Positions 1 through 9,521 of a stretch of DNA of 64,000 nucleotides are shown in pieces. The position numbers were made by a program, and so were the translations under genes. How positions within the stretch are numbered: the first letter of the stretch is position 1; every line of letters starts with the position of its first letter. The stretch lies in contig NZ_JBGOSE010000002.1 of assembly GCF_041538045.1 (NCBI RefSeq), positions 1-64,000 on the forward strand. The letters are read 5' to 3'. The notes below the pieces were generated by a model, which saw only the letters and a list, made by a program, of their open reading frames with translations, made no database searches and was not told the origin of the DNA. Source of the stretch: Aliiglaciecola sp041538045. GTDB lineage: Bacteria; Pseudomonadota; Gammaproteobacteria; Enterobacterales; Alteromonadaceae.

Positions 1-15
1 TGATTGGTTTGTGTC

Positions 16-33
16 CATGGCCTAAAGGCCATG
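16..33. repeat. short palindrome, possibly a REP-type extragenic element
   Basis: CATGGCC and GGCCATG flank a TAAA loop, giving a perfect 7-bp stem. The flanking bases are GC-rich compared with the surrounding intergenic DNA. Dispersed palindromes of this kind occur between genes in many gammaproteobacteria. With a single copy at the window edge, its repeat nature cannot be shown here. Confidence 0.3.
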
Positions 34-180
34 CTACAGGCGGGCGGATTCCAATCTCTGTTGCATAGCGGGGGGATGTGTTTTACTCTGCTTTGCTTTA
101 AACACTACCTCATTGACAATGGTTACTTCGGCTGTTTAGTTGGGTTAGCCTTTTGAGTTTAGCTACGGAGAATTACTGCG

Positions 181-1077
181 ATGCACTTTGTGCACTATTG
201 GAAAAATATATTACGGGATACCGCTAAGTTGTGGTTGGATGAAAATGCGTTTAGTTATGCCGGTGCTTTGGCTTTTTACACGTTATTTTCTTTAGCGCCA
301 ATCGTTATTATTGCGGTCACCGTTATCGGGGTAGTGTTAGGCGAAGATGCTGCTCAAGGCCAAATTGTGGCTCAATTTGCAGACATTATGGGCAAAGAGG
401 CAGCTGAAGTGGTCGAACGTACCGTAAGCCAATCTCGAATTGAAGCATCTGGAATTTTACCAACTTTGCTTGGCGTTGGTGCGTTAATGCTCGGTGCAAC
501 TACCGTATTTGGACAAATGCAGTATTCGTTAAATTCGATTTGGGGGGTGACAGCAAGTCCTGATCGTAATGGTTTATTTTTACTCGCTAAAAAGCGTTTG
601 TTCTCATTAATGGTAGTGCTGTCAATCGGTTTTGTTTTACTTACATCCCTTCTTTTAGGCGTTGCATTACGAGCTGTGCTTAATTTTACCGCTGAGTTTT
701 TACCCTTCGTAGAACTGTTACTTGGTAGTGCTGAATTTATAGTTTCTTTAGGGATGATTGCATTGCTATTTGCCACCATTTTTAAAGTGTTACCGGACGT
801 TAAGCTCAGTTGGAAAGACGTGATGGTTGGTGCCATGGTCACAGCCGTCTTGTTCTCTTTAGGACGGTATGGAATCGCTGCATACCTTGCATACACTGCT
901 ACGGCATCTGCGTATGGTGCTGCTGGTTCCGTGGTAATCATTTTACTGTGGGTTTATTACTCATCATTAATATTGTTGTACGGTGCCGCATTTACACGTG
1001 TTCATTTATTAGCAAGGGGCAAGGAAATTGTGCCACGTAATACAGCTGTGCGGGTAGATAAACGTATTTTGTCCTAA
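181..1077 (+). CDS. yihY: YihY/BrkB-family inner membrane protein
   Basis: A 298-residue integral membrane protein of the YihY/virulence factor BrkB family (formerly linked to RNase BN). The N-terminus carries the family pattern of a short amphipathic stretch followed by ENAFSYAGALAFYTLFSLAP. About six hydrophobic segments follow, and the C-terminal part contains the conserved LLWVYYSSLILLYGAAFT. A GGAG motif about ten bases before the ATG supports this start. The molecular role of the family is not settled. It stands alone, with no co-directional partner nearby. Confidence 0.9.
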   Translation: MHFVHYWKNILRDTAKLWLDENAFSYAGALAFYTLFSLAPIVIIAVTVIGVVLGEDAAQGQIVAQFADIMGKEAAEVVERTVSQSRIEASGILPTLLGVGALMLGATTVFGQMQYSLNSIWGVTASPDRNGLFLLAKKRLFSLMVVLSIGFVLLTSLLLGVALRAVLNFTAEFLPFVELLLGSAEFIVSLGMIALLFATIFKVLPDVKLSWKDVMVGAMVTAVLFSLGRYGIAAYLAYTATASAYGAAGSVVIILLWVYYSSLILLYGAAFTRVHLLARGKEIVPRNTAVRVDKRILS

Positions 1078-1516
1078 AAAATATATTCAGGTAATAGATC
1101 ATTCATTAGCTTGCACTTAATTCGAGCAAAGATCCCATCACATTGACTTATTTTAACTAGCTTTACGGTTTATTTGATGGTGATATTATGGTTTACTTAA
1201 TCGATTTAGATAATTGTTTATAGAATTATAATGTTAGATAAAATACTTGTTAGTTTCCGTTTGCTTATGGAACCTAACTGGGAACTTAAAAGGGGCTTAA
1301 AAGCAATAGCAAATAAATTTGGCCTGAACTTTGCTGGTTTTTATAGCTAAGTTAAACCTTGTGATAGTGATTATTATCTAATTAATTACTTGGTTTACAA
1401 TCCACTTTTGAGATCACAGTGGTAATTTATCGATCATACAAGCAACGTACAGTAATTAACTATTTTCAAGATGCCCATTTTTTTAGCATCTATTATCCAC
1501 AGTGGTAGGAACGATT
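1078..1516. other. intergenic region, no supported gene
   Basis: AT-rich spacer of about 440 bases between yihY and the large phosphorylase-kinase-like gene. It probably holds the promoter of the latter. A 39-codon open frame at 1231-1350 has no convincing ribosome binding site and was not called. I see no strong terminator or tRNA-like fold. Confidence 0.5.
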
Positions 1517-4500
1517 ATGCAAGACATTCATCTTAGGGCGAACCTAGATAAATATTATCAACAAATTAAAGCGGTCATAATAGACAAGCAACACCCAATA
1601 TCTGGACTACTGCCAGCAAGTACCGCAATAACAAACCATGGCAATTATCAAGATGCCTGGGTGCGAGACAACGTTTATAGTATTTTAGCCGTTTGGGGTC
1701 TTGCTTTAGCCTATCGTCAGCTAGATGATGATGGTGGCCGAGGGTTTGAACTTCAGCAGCGCACAGTCAAATTAATGCGCGGTTTATTGCGTTCAATGAT
1801 GAGTCAGTCATCGAAAGTTGAAGCTTTTAAGAAAAGTCGCAGTCCAAAAGATTCTTTACACGCAAAATACGATACTGCCACCGGTGATAACGTTGTTGCT
1901 GACCATGAGTGGGGGCATTTGCAAATTGATGCCACATCTGTCTTTTTATTAACCCTCACGCAAATGATAGCGTCGGGCTTAGAGCTCATTTGGAGCGATG
2001 AAGAAGTCGACTTTGTCCAAAACCTAGTCTTTTATATTGAACGAGCCTATCGGACTCCAGATTTTGGTATATGGGAGCGAGGAGCGAAATCCAATAGTGG
2101 GCATGTTGAGTTAAATGCCAGCTCGTTAGGAATGGCCAAAGCGGCGTTAGAAGCGCTGTCAGGTTTCAACCTGTACGGTGCTAAAGGTTCACAAAGCTCG
2201 GTCATTCACGTAGTGCCAGATAATATTGCCCAAGCCAACATTACCTTGAGTGAAATGTTACCCCGTGAGTCAATTACCAAAGAAATTGACGCCGCTTTGC
2301 TGAGCGTAGTTGGTTTTCCAGCTTTTGCAGCACCAAGTCAAACCCTCGGTGATAAAGTTCGAAGCAAAATTATTAATAAGCTTGAGGGCCGTTATGGCTT
2401 AAAACGTTTTTTACGTGATGGGCATCAAACGGTTTTAGAAGATGAAGAGCGTTTACATTACGAAGAGCAGGAATTAAAGCAGTTTGAAAATATAGAATCA
2501 GAATGGCCTTTGTTTTATGCGTATTTGTATTTAGACGCCATATTCCGCGACGATCGCGAACAAGTGGAACACTATCGAAATCGTTTAGACTCAGTAATGG
2601 TGGAGCAAGATGGTCATTTATTACTTCCTGAATTGTACTATGTTCCTTTAGAGTCAATTGAAAAAGAGCGCGAAAACCCACATTCACAAGACCGCTTACC
2701 AAATGAGAATGTCCCCCTCGTGTGGGCTCAGAGTCTGTTTTTGTTGGGAGCGATGTTAGAAGATGGTTTATTGCGTCCTGGAGATTTGGATCCTATCGGA
2801 CGTCGTCATGTTAAACCCAGTAAAAAGCCAGTTGTCCAACTGGTGTTTTTAGCAGAAGACGAAGCGCTACAATCTGAATTAGCAGGTAGCGGTTTAATAA
2901 CCGAAACAATCAGTGATATTTCTCCTGTTAAGGTGTGTCGACCTGAAGATATCGCCAATATGTATTCACAGGTGGGGGCAAATTCTTCATTGGGATTAAC
3001 GGGGCGATCTTTTAGGATCCCTAAAAGTTTAACCACCAGTCGGGTTTATGCTTTAGGAAAATCACGATTTGTGTGTTTAACACCGTCGTTTATCCAGCAA
3101 GCTTTCTTTTTAAGTTATGACATCGACTTTTTAGTGCGACGATTTAAAAGTGAATTGAGTTATTTACATCGAAATTGGACAGAAAGTGGCAGACCGACGG
3201 TCACTGTTATGCTAACTCATCAAATGTTAGATGCCGATAGAACCTCGTTTTTTGAATTAATTAAAAATATAGACTCTGGTTATGTCAATGATATTCCAGT
3301 GAAGTTGGGTAAAATGGCGCAGCTCATCCCAACAGCGGCTATCGAGCGATTTGTAGATTTGAATGGTTATGAATTGCCGGAAGAAATTTCTGTTAGTACA
3401 ACGCCATTTAGAACCACGTTAATCTCTAGTAATGCCAATGCGCCTCTAACCCAAGGCGAAGAACTAGAAATATCTTTTATCACCGACACTCAATTGTTAG
3501 CAGACCGATTAGCGGCCTCAGATAACTTGTTTGAACAAGTGGAGTTGCTATCGGTATTGGTTAAACTTCAGGGGGTAAATTCTACAATTACCTACAGTGA
3601 CAGTTGTTACCGATTAACTGATGCCTTAGAAGAGGTATACAGTGAAGCAGGGCGTTTACGCTTATGGTCTGTGCTACGACATGCTGCTGGTTTATTAGAA
3701 AAAGTGGATGGCGATTTGGGTTTAGTCGTTAGCGCCATTTTGGTAGCTCAAAAGAATATTCAAGTGGGGCGTTCATATACTGATGAATCCCTAATATCTA
3801 GGCCACTAACTGATGAAGAGTTAATGAAAAAAATTCATCATTACTGCCGTGATGATGTGCGTGATCAGATTTTAACTCAAGAGGTTTTACTTTGTCTTGG
3901 GCTATTAATAAAAGCTCGACCTGAGTTATTCAGAGAATTGATGACCATTCGAGTCAGTTATCTAATTATTTTGCTTACCAGCCAAATAGCGCGGTCTGAA
4001 AATCTAGCGACTGATGAAGCCTATGAAAAGCTCATGGCAATGGCACCTTCGGTGATTCAAGAACGTTTGGAAGCGGTGCTAAAAGATTACCAATCTCTTT
4101 CTGATTTGCCTATGAAAATGGAAAAATTGCATGCCAAAGGTATCTCGGAAAAACTAAATTGGCAGCAAGATTTAGGCTTAGAGCAACTTTCTCCTCCTAA
4201 AGATGGCTGGCTGGTTTGGCGACAACATCAAGGAATTATTGACCGTCGTTCGGCATCATTTAATAAGCAAATTTGGCGCATACTGCATCACACCACAGGA
4301 TTAGTGATTGGTAATAAGATGGATCGCAGAAACCGCATTGATAGTGGTGTAGTGCTCAGCGATATGACTCCAGGTGAGACTGCATTTGCGTTAATGACAG
4401 AACATATGTTGAATAATATTCATGCCGCTGAATATCGTCAATTAACTATCGAATCTTTAAATGCAATGGCCAGCTTTTTTGAACAAAACCCAAGTTTGAA

Positions 4501-4777
4501 AATTGATGAACCCATTATTGTTGATGCTGCAATCGGTCATGCCGTTAATTTAGCGTATCTTGATAAATTTCCGGAACGAGCAAACCGTTATTCCGACTAT
4601 AAAAGTCAGGCGTGGGAGTATTTTTATACCATCTCACCACAACAAACCACGGCATTTATTGTATCTGCATTGAGTATGTTGCTAACCGTTCGCCCAAGTG
4701 CCAATACTGACTCAGGCCAAGATGATGATGTTGAAAAAGAACTTATTCATCACGATACGGAGCAAACTAACAGATGA
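1517..4777 (+). CDS. phosphorylase kinase alpha/beta-like protein (GH15-related)
   Basis: A 1086-residue cytoplasmic protein resembling the phosphorylase b kinase regulatory alpha/beta subunits, whose N-terminal half has a GH15 glucoamylase-like alpha/alpha fold. Family landmarks are NYQDAWVRDNVYSILAVWGL near residue 45, a DHEWGHLQIDATSVFLLTL segment near residue 130, and ERGAKSNSGHVELNASSLGM near residue 190. The ATG at 1517 has an AGGA motif seven bases upstream; an in-frame GTG at 1502 would add five residues. Bacterial members exist in cyanobacteria and marine gammaproteobacteria. Their substrate is unknown, although a link to storage glucan metabolism is plausible. No kinase catalytic (gamma) subunit is encoded nearby. 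Confidence 0.8.
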   Translation: MQDIHLRANLDKYYQQIKAVIIDKQHPISGLLPASTAITNHGNYQDAWVRDNVYSILAVWGLALAYRQLDDDGGRGFELQQRTVKLMRGLLRSMMSQSSKVEAFKKSRSPKDSLHAKYDTATGDNVVADHEWGHLQIDATSVFLLTLTQMIASGLELIWSDEEVDFVQNLVFYIERAYRTPDFGIWERGAKSNSGHVELNASSLGMAKAALEALSGFNLYGAKGSQSSVIHVVPDNIAQANITLSEMLPRESITKEIDAALLSVVGFPAFAAPSQTLGDKVRSKIINKLEGRYGLKRFLRDGHQTVLEDEERLHYEEQELKQFENIESEWPLFYAYLYLDAIFRDDREQVEHYRNRLDSVMVEQDGHLLLPELYYVPLESIEKERENPHSQDRLPNENVPLVWAQSLFLLGAMLEDGLLRPGDLDPIGRRHVKPSKKPVVQLVFLAEDEALQSELAGSGLITETISDISPVKVCRPEDIANMYSQVGANSSLGLTGRSFRIPKSLTTSRVYALGKSRFVCLTPSFIQQAFFLSYDIDFLVRRFKSELSYLHRNWTESGRPTVTVMLTHQMLDADRTSFFELIKNIDSGYVNDIPVKLGKMAQLIPTAAIERFVDLNGYELPEEISVSTTPFRTTLISSNANAPLTQGEELEISFITDTQLLADRLAASDNLFEQVELLSVLVKLQGVNSTITYSDSCYRLTDALEEVYSEAGRLRLWSVLRHAAGLLEKVDGDLGLVVSAILVAQKNIQVGRSYTDESLISRPLTDEELMKKIHHYCRDDVRDQILTQEVLLCLGLLIKARPELFRELMTIRVSYLIILLTSQIARSENLATDEAYEKLMAMAPSVIQERLEAVLKDYQSLSDLPMKMEKLHAKGISEKLNWQQDLGLEQLSPPKDGWLVWRQHQGIIDRRSASFNKQIWRILHHTTGLVIGNKMDRRNRIDSGVVLSDMTPGETAFALMTEHMLNNIHAAEYRQLTIESLNAMASFFEQNPSLKIDEPIIVDAAIGHAVNLAYLDKFPERANRYSDYKSQAWEYFYTISPQQTTAFIVSALSMLLTVRPSANTDSGQDDDVEKELIHHDTEQTNR

Positions 4778-4882
4778 TGAATTCCCGATGTTAATTATTA
4801 ATTAACTCTTGATAAACAATAGATTATTGCAGTTTTTCACGTTAATCTATTCTCTTAAAATAAGTTTTTAACGGAGTTAAGT

Positions 4883-5263
4883 ATGTTTAGTCACATTATG
4901 TTAGGCGCAAATAGTATCGAAGAATCGAAAGCGTTTTATGATGCTACTTTCGCTGAGTTAGGTTGTAAACCTGGTGTCATTGACCCTAAAGGTCGCTGTT
5001 TTTATATAACTGATACCGGTATTTTTGCAATTACTAAACCAATTAATGGTGAGCCTGCTAGTCATGGTAATGGCAGTACTATTGGTTTTTCAGTAGATAG
5101 TCCAGAGCAAGGGGATGCGTGGCATGCTGCTGGTTTGGCAAATGGTGGCACTGACTGCGAAGATCCTCCTGGGATCCGCAAATCTCCTGCAGGTGACATG
5201 TATTTAGCTTATTTGAAAGATCCAGCTGGAAATAAACTCTGCGCTTTAAAGCGCATGGGTTAA
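4883..5263 (+). CDS. VOC-superfamily (glyoxalase/bleomycin resistance-like) protein
   Basis: A 126-residue single-domain protein of the vicinal oxygen chelate fold. It opens with MFSHIMLGANSIEESKAFYD and closes with YLAYLKDPAGNKLCAL, the usual paired beta-alpha-beta modules. An ACGGAG ribosome binding site precedes the ATG. Members of this subgroup are mostly uncharacterised dimeric metalloproteins, and the substrate cannot be deduced. It converges on hutH across a strong inverted repeat. Confidence 0.85.
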   Translation: MFSHIMLGANSIEESKAFYDATFAELGCKPGVIDPKGRCFYITDTGIFAITKPINGEPASHGNGSTIGFSVDSPEQGDAWHAAGLANGGTDCEDPPGIRKSPAGDMYLAYLKDPAGNKLCALKRMG

Positions 5264-5278
5264 CTGCTAAAGCATTTT

Positions 5279-5310
5279 AGTTATGTCTGCCGAGTGTGGC
5301 AGACATAACT
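5279..5310. terminator. perfect 13-bp inverted repeat between convergent genes
   Basis: AGTTATGTCTGCC and GGCAGACATAACT flank a 6-base loop. It sits 16 bases after the VOC gene stop and about 180 bases from the hutH stop, as expected for a bidirectional terminator. The T-run on the plus side starts only about 15 bases after the stem, so it is not a textbook rho-independent terminator. Confidence 0.6.
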
Positions 5311-5492
5311 GTTCCACCTGATTAATTTTTTTATAGTAAATATCTCGTTTTAGACTTCATTCAAATCCCTTTTGTATTTCCCCTTTATGCTCCGAATTAT
5401 TTCTATTTTGGTTAATTAGAATTAACCGTTATATTTGCTCTTCTTCAATTTACCCTTATAGAGCCCAATGGGCATAAACTAAGATCGCTGTT

Positions 5493-7013
5493 TCAGAGCA
5501 GTTTTAATTGTACGAGATCTGAAAGTGCGTGACTGCGAATGAGAGTTTTTGCATCTTCAATATCCGGTGAAAAATACCTATCTTTGTCATAAAAGGGCAC
5601 TTTTGTACGCAGTAAGTGTTTTACTCGTTCCAGTTGCTTACTGGTGGTTAAAGGTGCTCTAAAGTCCACGCCTTGGCTTGCAGCAAGCCACTCAATGGCT
5701 AATATTCCCGCCACATTATCAAAGATGTCTCTTAATCGACGGGCAGCAAAAGTAGCCATGGAAACATGATCTTCTTGATTTGCCGAGGTGGGCAAAGAAT
5801 CAATGGATGCTGGGTGAGCGTAGGTTTTGTTTTCACTGGCTAAGGCGGCGCAGGTAACCTGTGCAATCATAAAACCTGAGTTAACCCCACCATTTTCAAC
5901 TAAAAATGGCGGTAAGCCACTAAGATTACTGTCGATAAGTAGCGCCATTCTGCGTTCGGCCAAAGAACCAATTTCACATAACGCAATGGCTAACATGTCA
6001 GCGGTCATGGCGACGGTCTCTGCATGAAAATTTCCGCCAGATAAAATATCTCCGCTATCTGCAAAAACCAGTGGGTTGTCTGATACGCCGTTGGCTTCAA
6101 TTAGCAGGGTTTGGGCGGCAAATCGTATTTGCCCTAAACAGGCACCCATTACCTGAGGCTGACAGCGCAAAGAGTAGGGGTCTTGCACTTTGCTACACCC
6201 TTGATGGGAATCCCCTATGTTTGAGGAGGCTAATAGTTGTCTGTAGGCCTTTGCAACATCTATTTGTGCTTGATGGCCACGGATTACATGAATACGTTCA
6301 TCAAAAGGTACTCTCGAGCCCAACGCGGCTTCCACGCTTAAACTGCCGATGGCAATGGCACTGTTTAATGCGTTTTCGGCATAAAACAAACCTTGCAAGG
6401 CAAAGGCCGTAGAGGCTTGAGTTCCGTTTAAAAGTGCTAATCCTTCTTTTGGCGCAAGTGCAATTTTAGAGAGTTTGGCAATTTTTAATGCTTCGGCTGC
6501 GGGATACTTTTGTCCTTGATAGAAGGCTTCCCCTTCACCTAATAACACCGCACTCATGTGCGCTAGGGGAGCTAAATCGCCAGAGGCACCAACGGATCCC
6601 TTTTCAGGAATCGCAGGATACACTTGCGCATTAAAGAGTGTGATCAGAGCTTCAATAACACGTAATCGAATACCAGAGTAGCCTCTTGCTAATGAGTTTA
6701 TTTTCAAAAACATCATTAATCGAACAGTATTGTCTGGCATAAAATTACCCGTCCCTGCTGCATGGGATAAGACAATACTACGTTGTAAGGCCTCTAATTC
6801 ATGTTGTGGGATTTTGGTGTTGGCAAGCAAGCCAAATCCGGTGTTGATACCATAGACGGTTTTACCGGTGGCAATCGTATCTAAGACGGTTTTTTCTGCT
6901 CTATTGATTTGTTCAATCGCAGATTCATCTAGTGCTAATTGCACCGGTTGGCGATGAATTTTAGCCAGTTGTTGAAGATTAACCTGGCCAGGTTTTAAGA
7001 CGATCTTAGTCAT
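5493..7013 (-). CDS. hutH: histidine ammonia-lyase
   Basis: First step of histidine degradation: L-histidine to trans-urocanate plus ammonia, in the cytoplasm. A 506-residue protein, the usual family length. GSVGASGDLAPLAH contains the Ala-Ser-Gly triplet (about residues 143-145) that cyclises into the MIO electrophile. YGINTGFG near the N-terminus is the conserved substrate-side motif. I place the start at the ATG at 7013, eight bases after a GAAGG motif. A TTG at 7019 would add two residues but sits only two bases after that motif. The start overlaps the end of hutU by 8 bases, which implies translational coupling. Confidence 0.96.
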   Translation of the reverse strand: MTKIVLKPGQVNLQQLAKIHRQPVQLALDESAIEQINRAEKTVLDTIATGKTVYGINTGFGLLANTKIPQHELEALQRSIVLSHAAGTGNFMPDNTVRLMMFLKINSLARGYSGIRLRVIEALITLFNAQVYPAIPEKGSVGASGDLAPLAHMSAVLLGEGEAFYQGQKYPAAEALKIAKLSKIALAPKEGLALLNGTQASTAFALQGLFYAENALNSAIAIGSLSVEAALGSRVPFDERIHVIRGHQAQIDVAKAYRQLLASSNIGDSHQGCSKVQDPYSLRCQPQVMGACLGQIRFAAQTLLIEANGVSDNPLVFADSGDILSGGNFHAETVAMTADMLAIALCEIGSLAERRMALLIDSNLSGLPPFLVENGGVNSGFMIAQVTCAALASENKTYAHPASIDSLPTSANQEDHVSMATFAARRLRDIFDNVAGILAIEWLAASQGVDFRAPLTTSKQLERVKHLLRTKVPFYDKDRYFSPDIEDAKTLIRSHALSDLVQLKLL

Positions 7014-8685
7014 GTTCAATGCCTTCTAACATAGGTAAGTCGAGTTGCTTTTGTTTCGCGCATTGGATGGCAATGTTATATCCTGCATCAGCATGACGCA
7101 TTACGCCGGTGGCCGGATCATTGTGAAGTACCCTTGTTATACGCTCATCAGCTTCTGTTGTGCCATCACAGACAATAACCACCCCCGAATGTTGACTAAA
7201 CCCCATACCAACCCCACCGCCGTGATGCAGGCTTACCCAAGTTGCGCCACTTGCGGTGTTTAACATTGCATTAAGTAGCGGCCAATCGGATACCGCATCA
7301 GAGCCATCTAACATGCTTTCTGTTTCGCGGTTAGGGGAAGCGACCGAGCCTGAGTCTAAATGATCTCGGCCAATAACAATGGGGGCAGATAGTGCGCCTG
7401 AACGCACCATTTGATTAAATGCTAATCCTAGCTTTTGTCTTTGTCCCAAACCTACCCAGCATATTCTTGCCGGTAACCCTTGAAACTGAATACGTTGTTT
7501 GGCCATATCTAGCCATTGATGTAGGTGGGGATCATCGTTGATCAGCTCTTTTACTTTGGCATCGGTTTTGTAAATATCTTCGGGATCACCAGAGAGTGCT
7601 ACCCAGCGAAACGGCCCTATCCCTTGGCAAAATAATGGACGAATATAAGCGGGCACAAAACCGGGGAAATCGAAGGCATTTTTGACCCCGGTTTCCAATG
7701 CCATTTGCCGAATATTATTACCATAATCTAAGGTTGCAGCCCCTTTAGTTTGTAGTGCGAGCATTGCCTCTACTTGTACCGCCATGGACTTTTTAGCAGC
7801 TATCACCACGCGTTTTTCATCTTGTTTTCGCATTTCAGCAGCTTGTTCAAGGGTCCAGTTCTGCGGTAAATAACCATTAAGGGGATCATGGGCACTGGTT
7901 TGATCGGTGACCACATCAGGAATCATATTAGAATTAGCAATGTCACTAAATACATCGGCTGCATTGCCTAACAATCCGATTGAAATGGCTTTGCCATCCT
8001 GTTTTGCTTGTTGAAGCAGTGTTAGTGCATGGGCAAGATCCGTGGCTTTTTTATCCAAATAGCCGGTTTTTAGTCGAAAATCGATACGGCTTTCATCAAC
8101 TTCTACCGCGAGCATTGAAAAACCCGCCATGGTTGCTGCCAGGGGTTGAGCGCCTCCCATTCCACCTAGACCACCTGTTAATATCCATTTACCCGCTGCT
8201 TGACCATTAAAGTGGGTTTTAGCAATACTCACAAAGGTTTCGTATGTACCTTGCACTATGCCTTGTGAACCAATGTAGATCCAAGAACCAGCGGTCATTT
8301 GCCCGTACATCATCAGCCCCTGTCTATCCAACTCATTGAAATGTTCCCAAGTTGCCCAACGAGGTACCAAATTCGAGTTTGCTATTAATACCCGAGGAGC
8401 ATGTTTGTGGGTGGGGAATACCCCAACGGGTTTGCCACTTTGTACAAGCAGTGTTTCGTCATCGTTTAGGCGTTGCAGTACTTCAATTATTTTGTCAAAA
8501 CATGGCCAGTTTCGTGCTGCGCGTCCAATACCACCGTAAACCACAAGTTCATGTGGATGTTCAGCAACCTCTGGATCTAGGTTGTTCATTAACATGCGCA
8601 TGGGCGCTTCCGTTAACCAACTTTTAGCGCTGATTTGACTGCCCGTTGGGGCTTTTACAACTCGTTTTGAATATCTATTGTTCAT
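7006..8685 (-). CDS. hutU: urocanate hydratase
   Basis: Second step of histidine degradation: urocanate plus water to 4-imidazolone-5-propanoate, using tightly bound NAD+. A 559-residue protein, typical for the family. GGLGGMGGAQPLAATMAG is the nucleotide-binding glycine-rich segment, and the conserved WVSLHHGGGVGMGFSQHSG lies near the C-terminus. It is the middle gene of the leftward hutC-hutU-hutH operon, with 27 bases after hutC and an 8-base overlap into hutH. Confidence 0.97.
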   Translation of the reverse strand: MNNRYSKRVVKAPTGSQISAKSWLTEAPMRMLMNNLDPEVAEHPHELVVYGGIGRAARNWPCFDKIIEVLQRLNDDETLLVQSGKPVGVFPTHKHAPRVLIANSNLVPRWATWEHFNELDRQGLMMYGQMTAGSWIYIGSQGIVQGTYETFVSIAKTHFNGQAAGKWILTGGLGGMGGAQPLAATMAGFSMLAVEVDESRIDFRLKTGYLDKKATDLAHALTLLQQAKQDGKAISIGLLGNAADVFSDIANSNMIPDVVTDQTSAHDPLNGYLPQNWTLEQAAEMRKQDEKRVVIAAKKSMAVQVEAMLALQTKGAATLDYGNNIRQMALETGVKNAFDFPGFVPAYIRPLFCQGIGPFRWVALSGDPEDIYKTDAKVKELINDDPHLHQWLDMAKQRIQFQGLPARICWVGLGQRQKLGLAFNQMVRSGALSAPIVIGRDHLDSGSVASPNRETESMLDGSDAVSDWPLLNAMLNTASGATWVSLHHGGGVGMGFSQHSGVVIVCDGTTEADERITRVLHNDPATGVMRHADAGYNIAIQCAKQKQLDLPMLEGIEHD

Positions 8686-8712
8686 AGTGAGAGTCTCTTA
8701 TTTGAATGACGT

Positions 8713-9423
8713 CTATGTAGACGCAGGGAAATCTAAATGACCACCTAATCGGTAACGATTGCCCGGATGATAAAGGTTGGCAAAACTGACGATGCCTTTG
8801 GCTGAAAAAGTACGGCGAGAAATCAGTAAACAGGGCTGTTGTGTATTAACGGATAAGGCCAGGGCAATTTCTTCTGCAGGCAATAAAGCCTCTATGACAT
8901 GTTCTGCTTCGGTTAAAGGTGCCACCTTATTGAGATAACGATTGGCTGTGATCTTATTAAAATCCTGAGCTATATATTCAGGGGCGTATTTGGGGTTAAC
9001 TAAACGGTCTTCTAGTTGAATAGGGATATTATTTTCCAAGTGGATTATTTGCGTATGGTAAACGGGATCATCTATAGCTAAGCCTAAAGAATTGGCCTGA
9101 TGTGCAGTGGCGGGTATTTGGTTTTGGCAAATGACCTTATTGGCGTAACTATGACCACGGGCTAAGACTTCATCATCAATACTGTTAATTTCTAACATGG
9201 AACTCATGGGACGCTGATCGCTCACAAAGGTACCTAATCCCTGTGAGCGTAATAAAATCCCTTCGTTGACTAAGTCGGTTAGCGCCCGTCTTGCCGTCAT
9301 CCGGCTAACATTAAATTGTTCAGCCAGCTTATTTTCCGATGGAACTTTATCCCCATGCTGCATGCTTCCATCTTCAATTCGCGCTAATAAATGGGACTTG
9401 ATTTTAATAAAATGTGCGGCCAT
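8713..9423 (-). CDS. hutC: histidine utilisation repressor HutC (GntR family)
   Basis: A 236-residue GntR/HutC regulator. The N-terminal winged helix (about residues 5-70) contains KVPSENKLAEQFNVSRMTAR. The C-terminal UTRA effector domain, expected to bind urocanate, ends in GNRYRLGGHLDF. The ATG at 9423 gives the normal N-terminus; a TTG at 9438 would add five residues. Neither start has a strong ribosome binding site. HutC heads its own operon and faces hutI across a perfect CTTGTATATACAAG palindrome, so repression of both arms and of itself is likely, as known for HutC elsewhere. Confidence 0.93.
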   Translation of the reverse strand: MAAHFIKIKSHLLARIEDGSMQHGDKVPSENKLAEQFNVSRMTARRALTDLVNEGILLRSQGLGTFVSDQRPMSSMLEINSIDDEVLARGHSYANKVICQNQIPATAHQANSLGLAIDDPVYHTQIIHLENNIPIQLEDRLVNPKYAPEYIAQDFNKITANRYLNKVAPLTEAEHVIEALLPAEEIALALSVNTQQPCLLISRRTFSAKGIVSFANLYHPGNRYRLGGHLDFPAST

Positions 9424-9459
9424 ACCGATGTTGTTCAATTGTAAATTTCTTGTATCTTA

Positions 9460-9473
9460 CTTGTATATACAAG
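9460..9473. promoter_or_regulatory. HutC operator candidate
   Basis: The perfect 14-bp palindrome CTTGTATATACAAG lies in the hutC-hutI divergent spacer. It matches the TGTATATACA core known for HutC sites in gammaproteobacteria. A related half site, CTTGTAT, begins at 9449. The palindrome is 37 bases upstream of hutC and 48 bases upstream of hutI, so it can control both arms. Confidence 0.8.
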
Positions 9474-9521
9474 TGGCTGCAAGTACACTAACTATTCATT
9501 TAATGGCCCTAAAGTGATCTT

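Noticed and set aside
372..941. 189-codon minus-strand open frame inside yihY
   Set aside because: It is antisense to a well-conserved membrane protein gene and has no plausible protein features.
1231..1350. 39-codon open frame in the yihY downstream spacer
   Set aside because: No good ribosome binding site, no recognisable product, and such frames are expected by chance in AT-rich DNA.
8710..8723. CGTCTA-TG-TAGACG palindrome at the end of hutC
   Set aside because: The short loop and position across a stop codon make a real hairpin or operator doubtful; it does not match the HutC motif.
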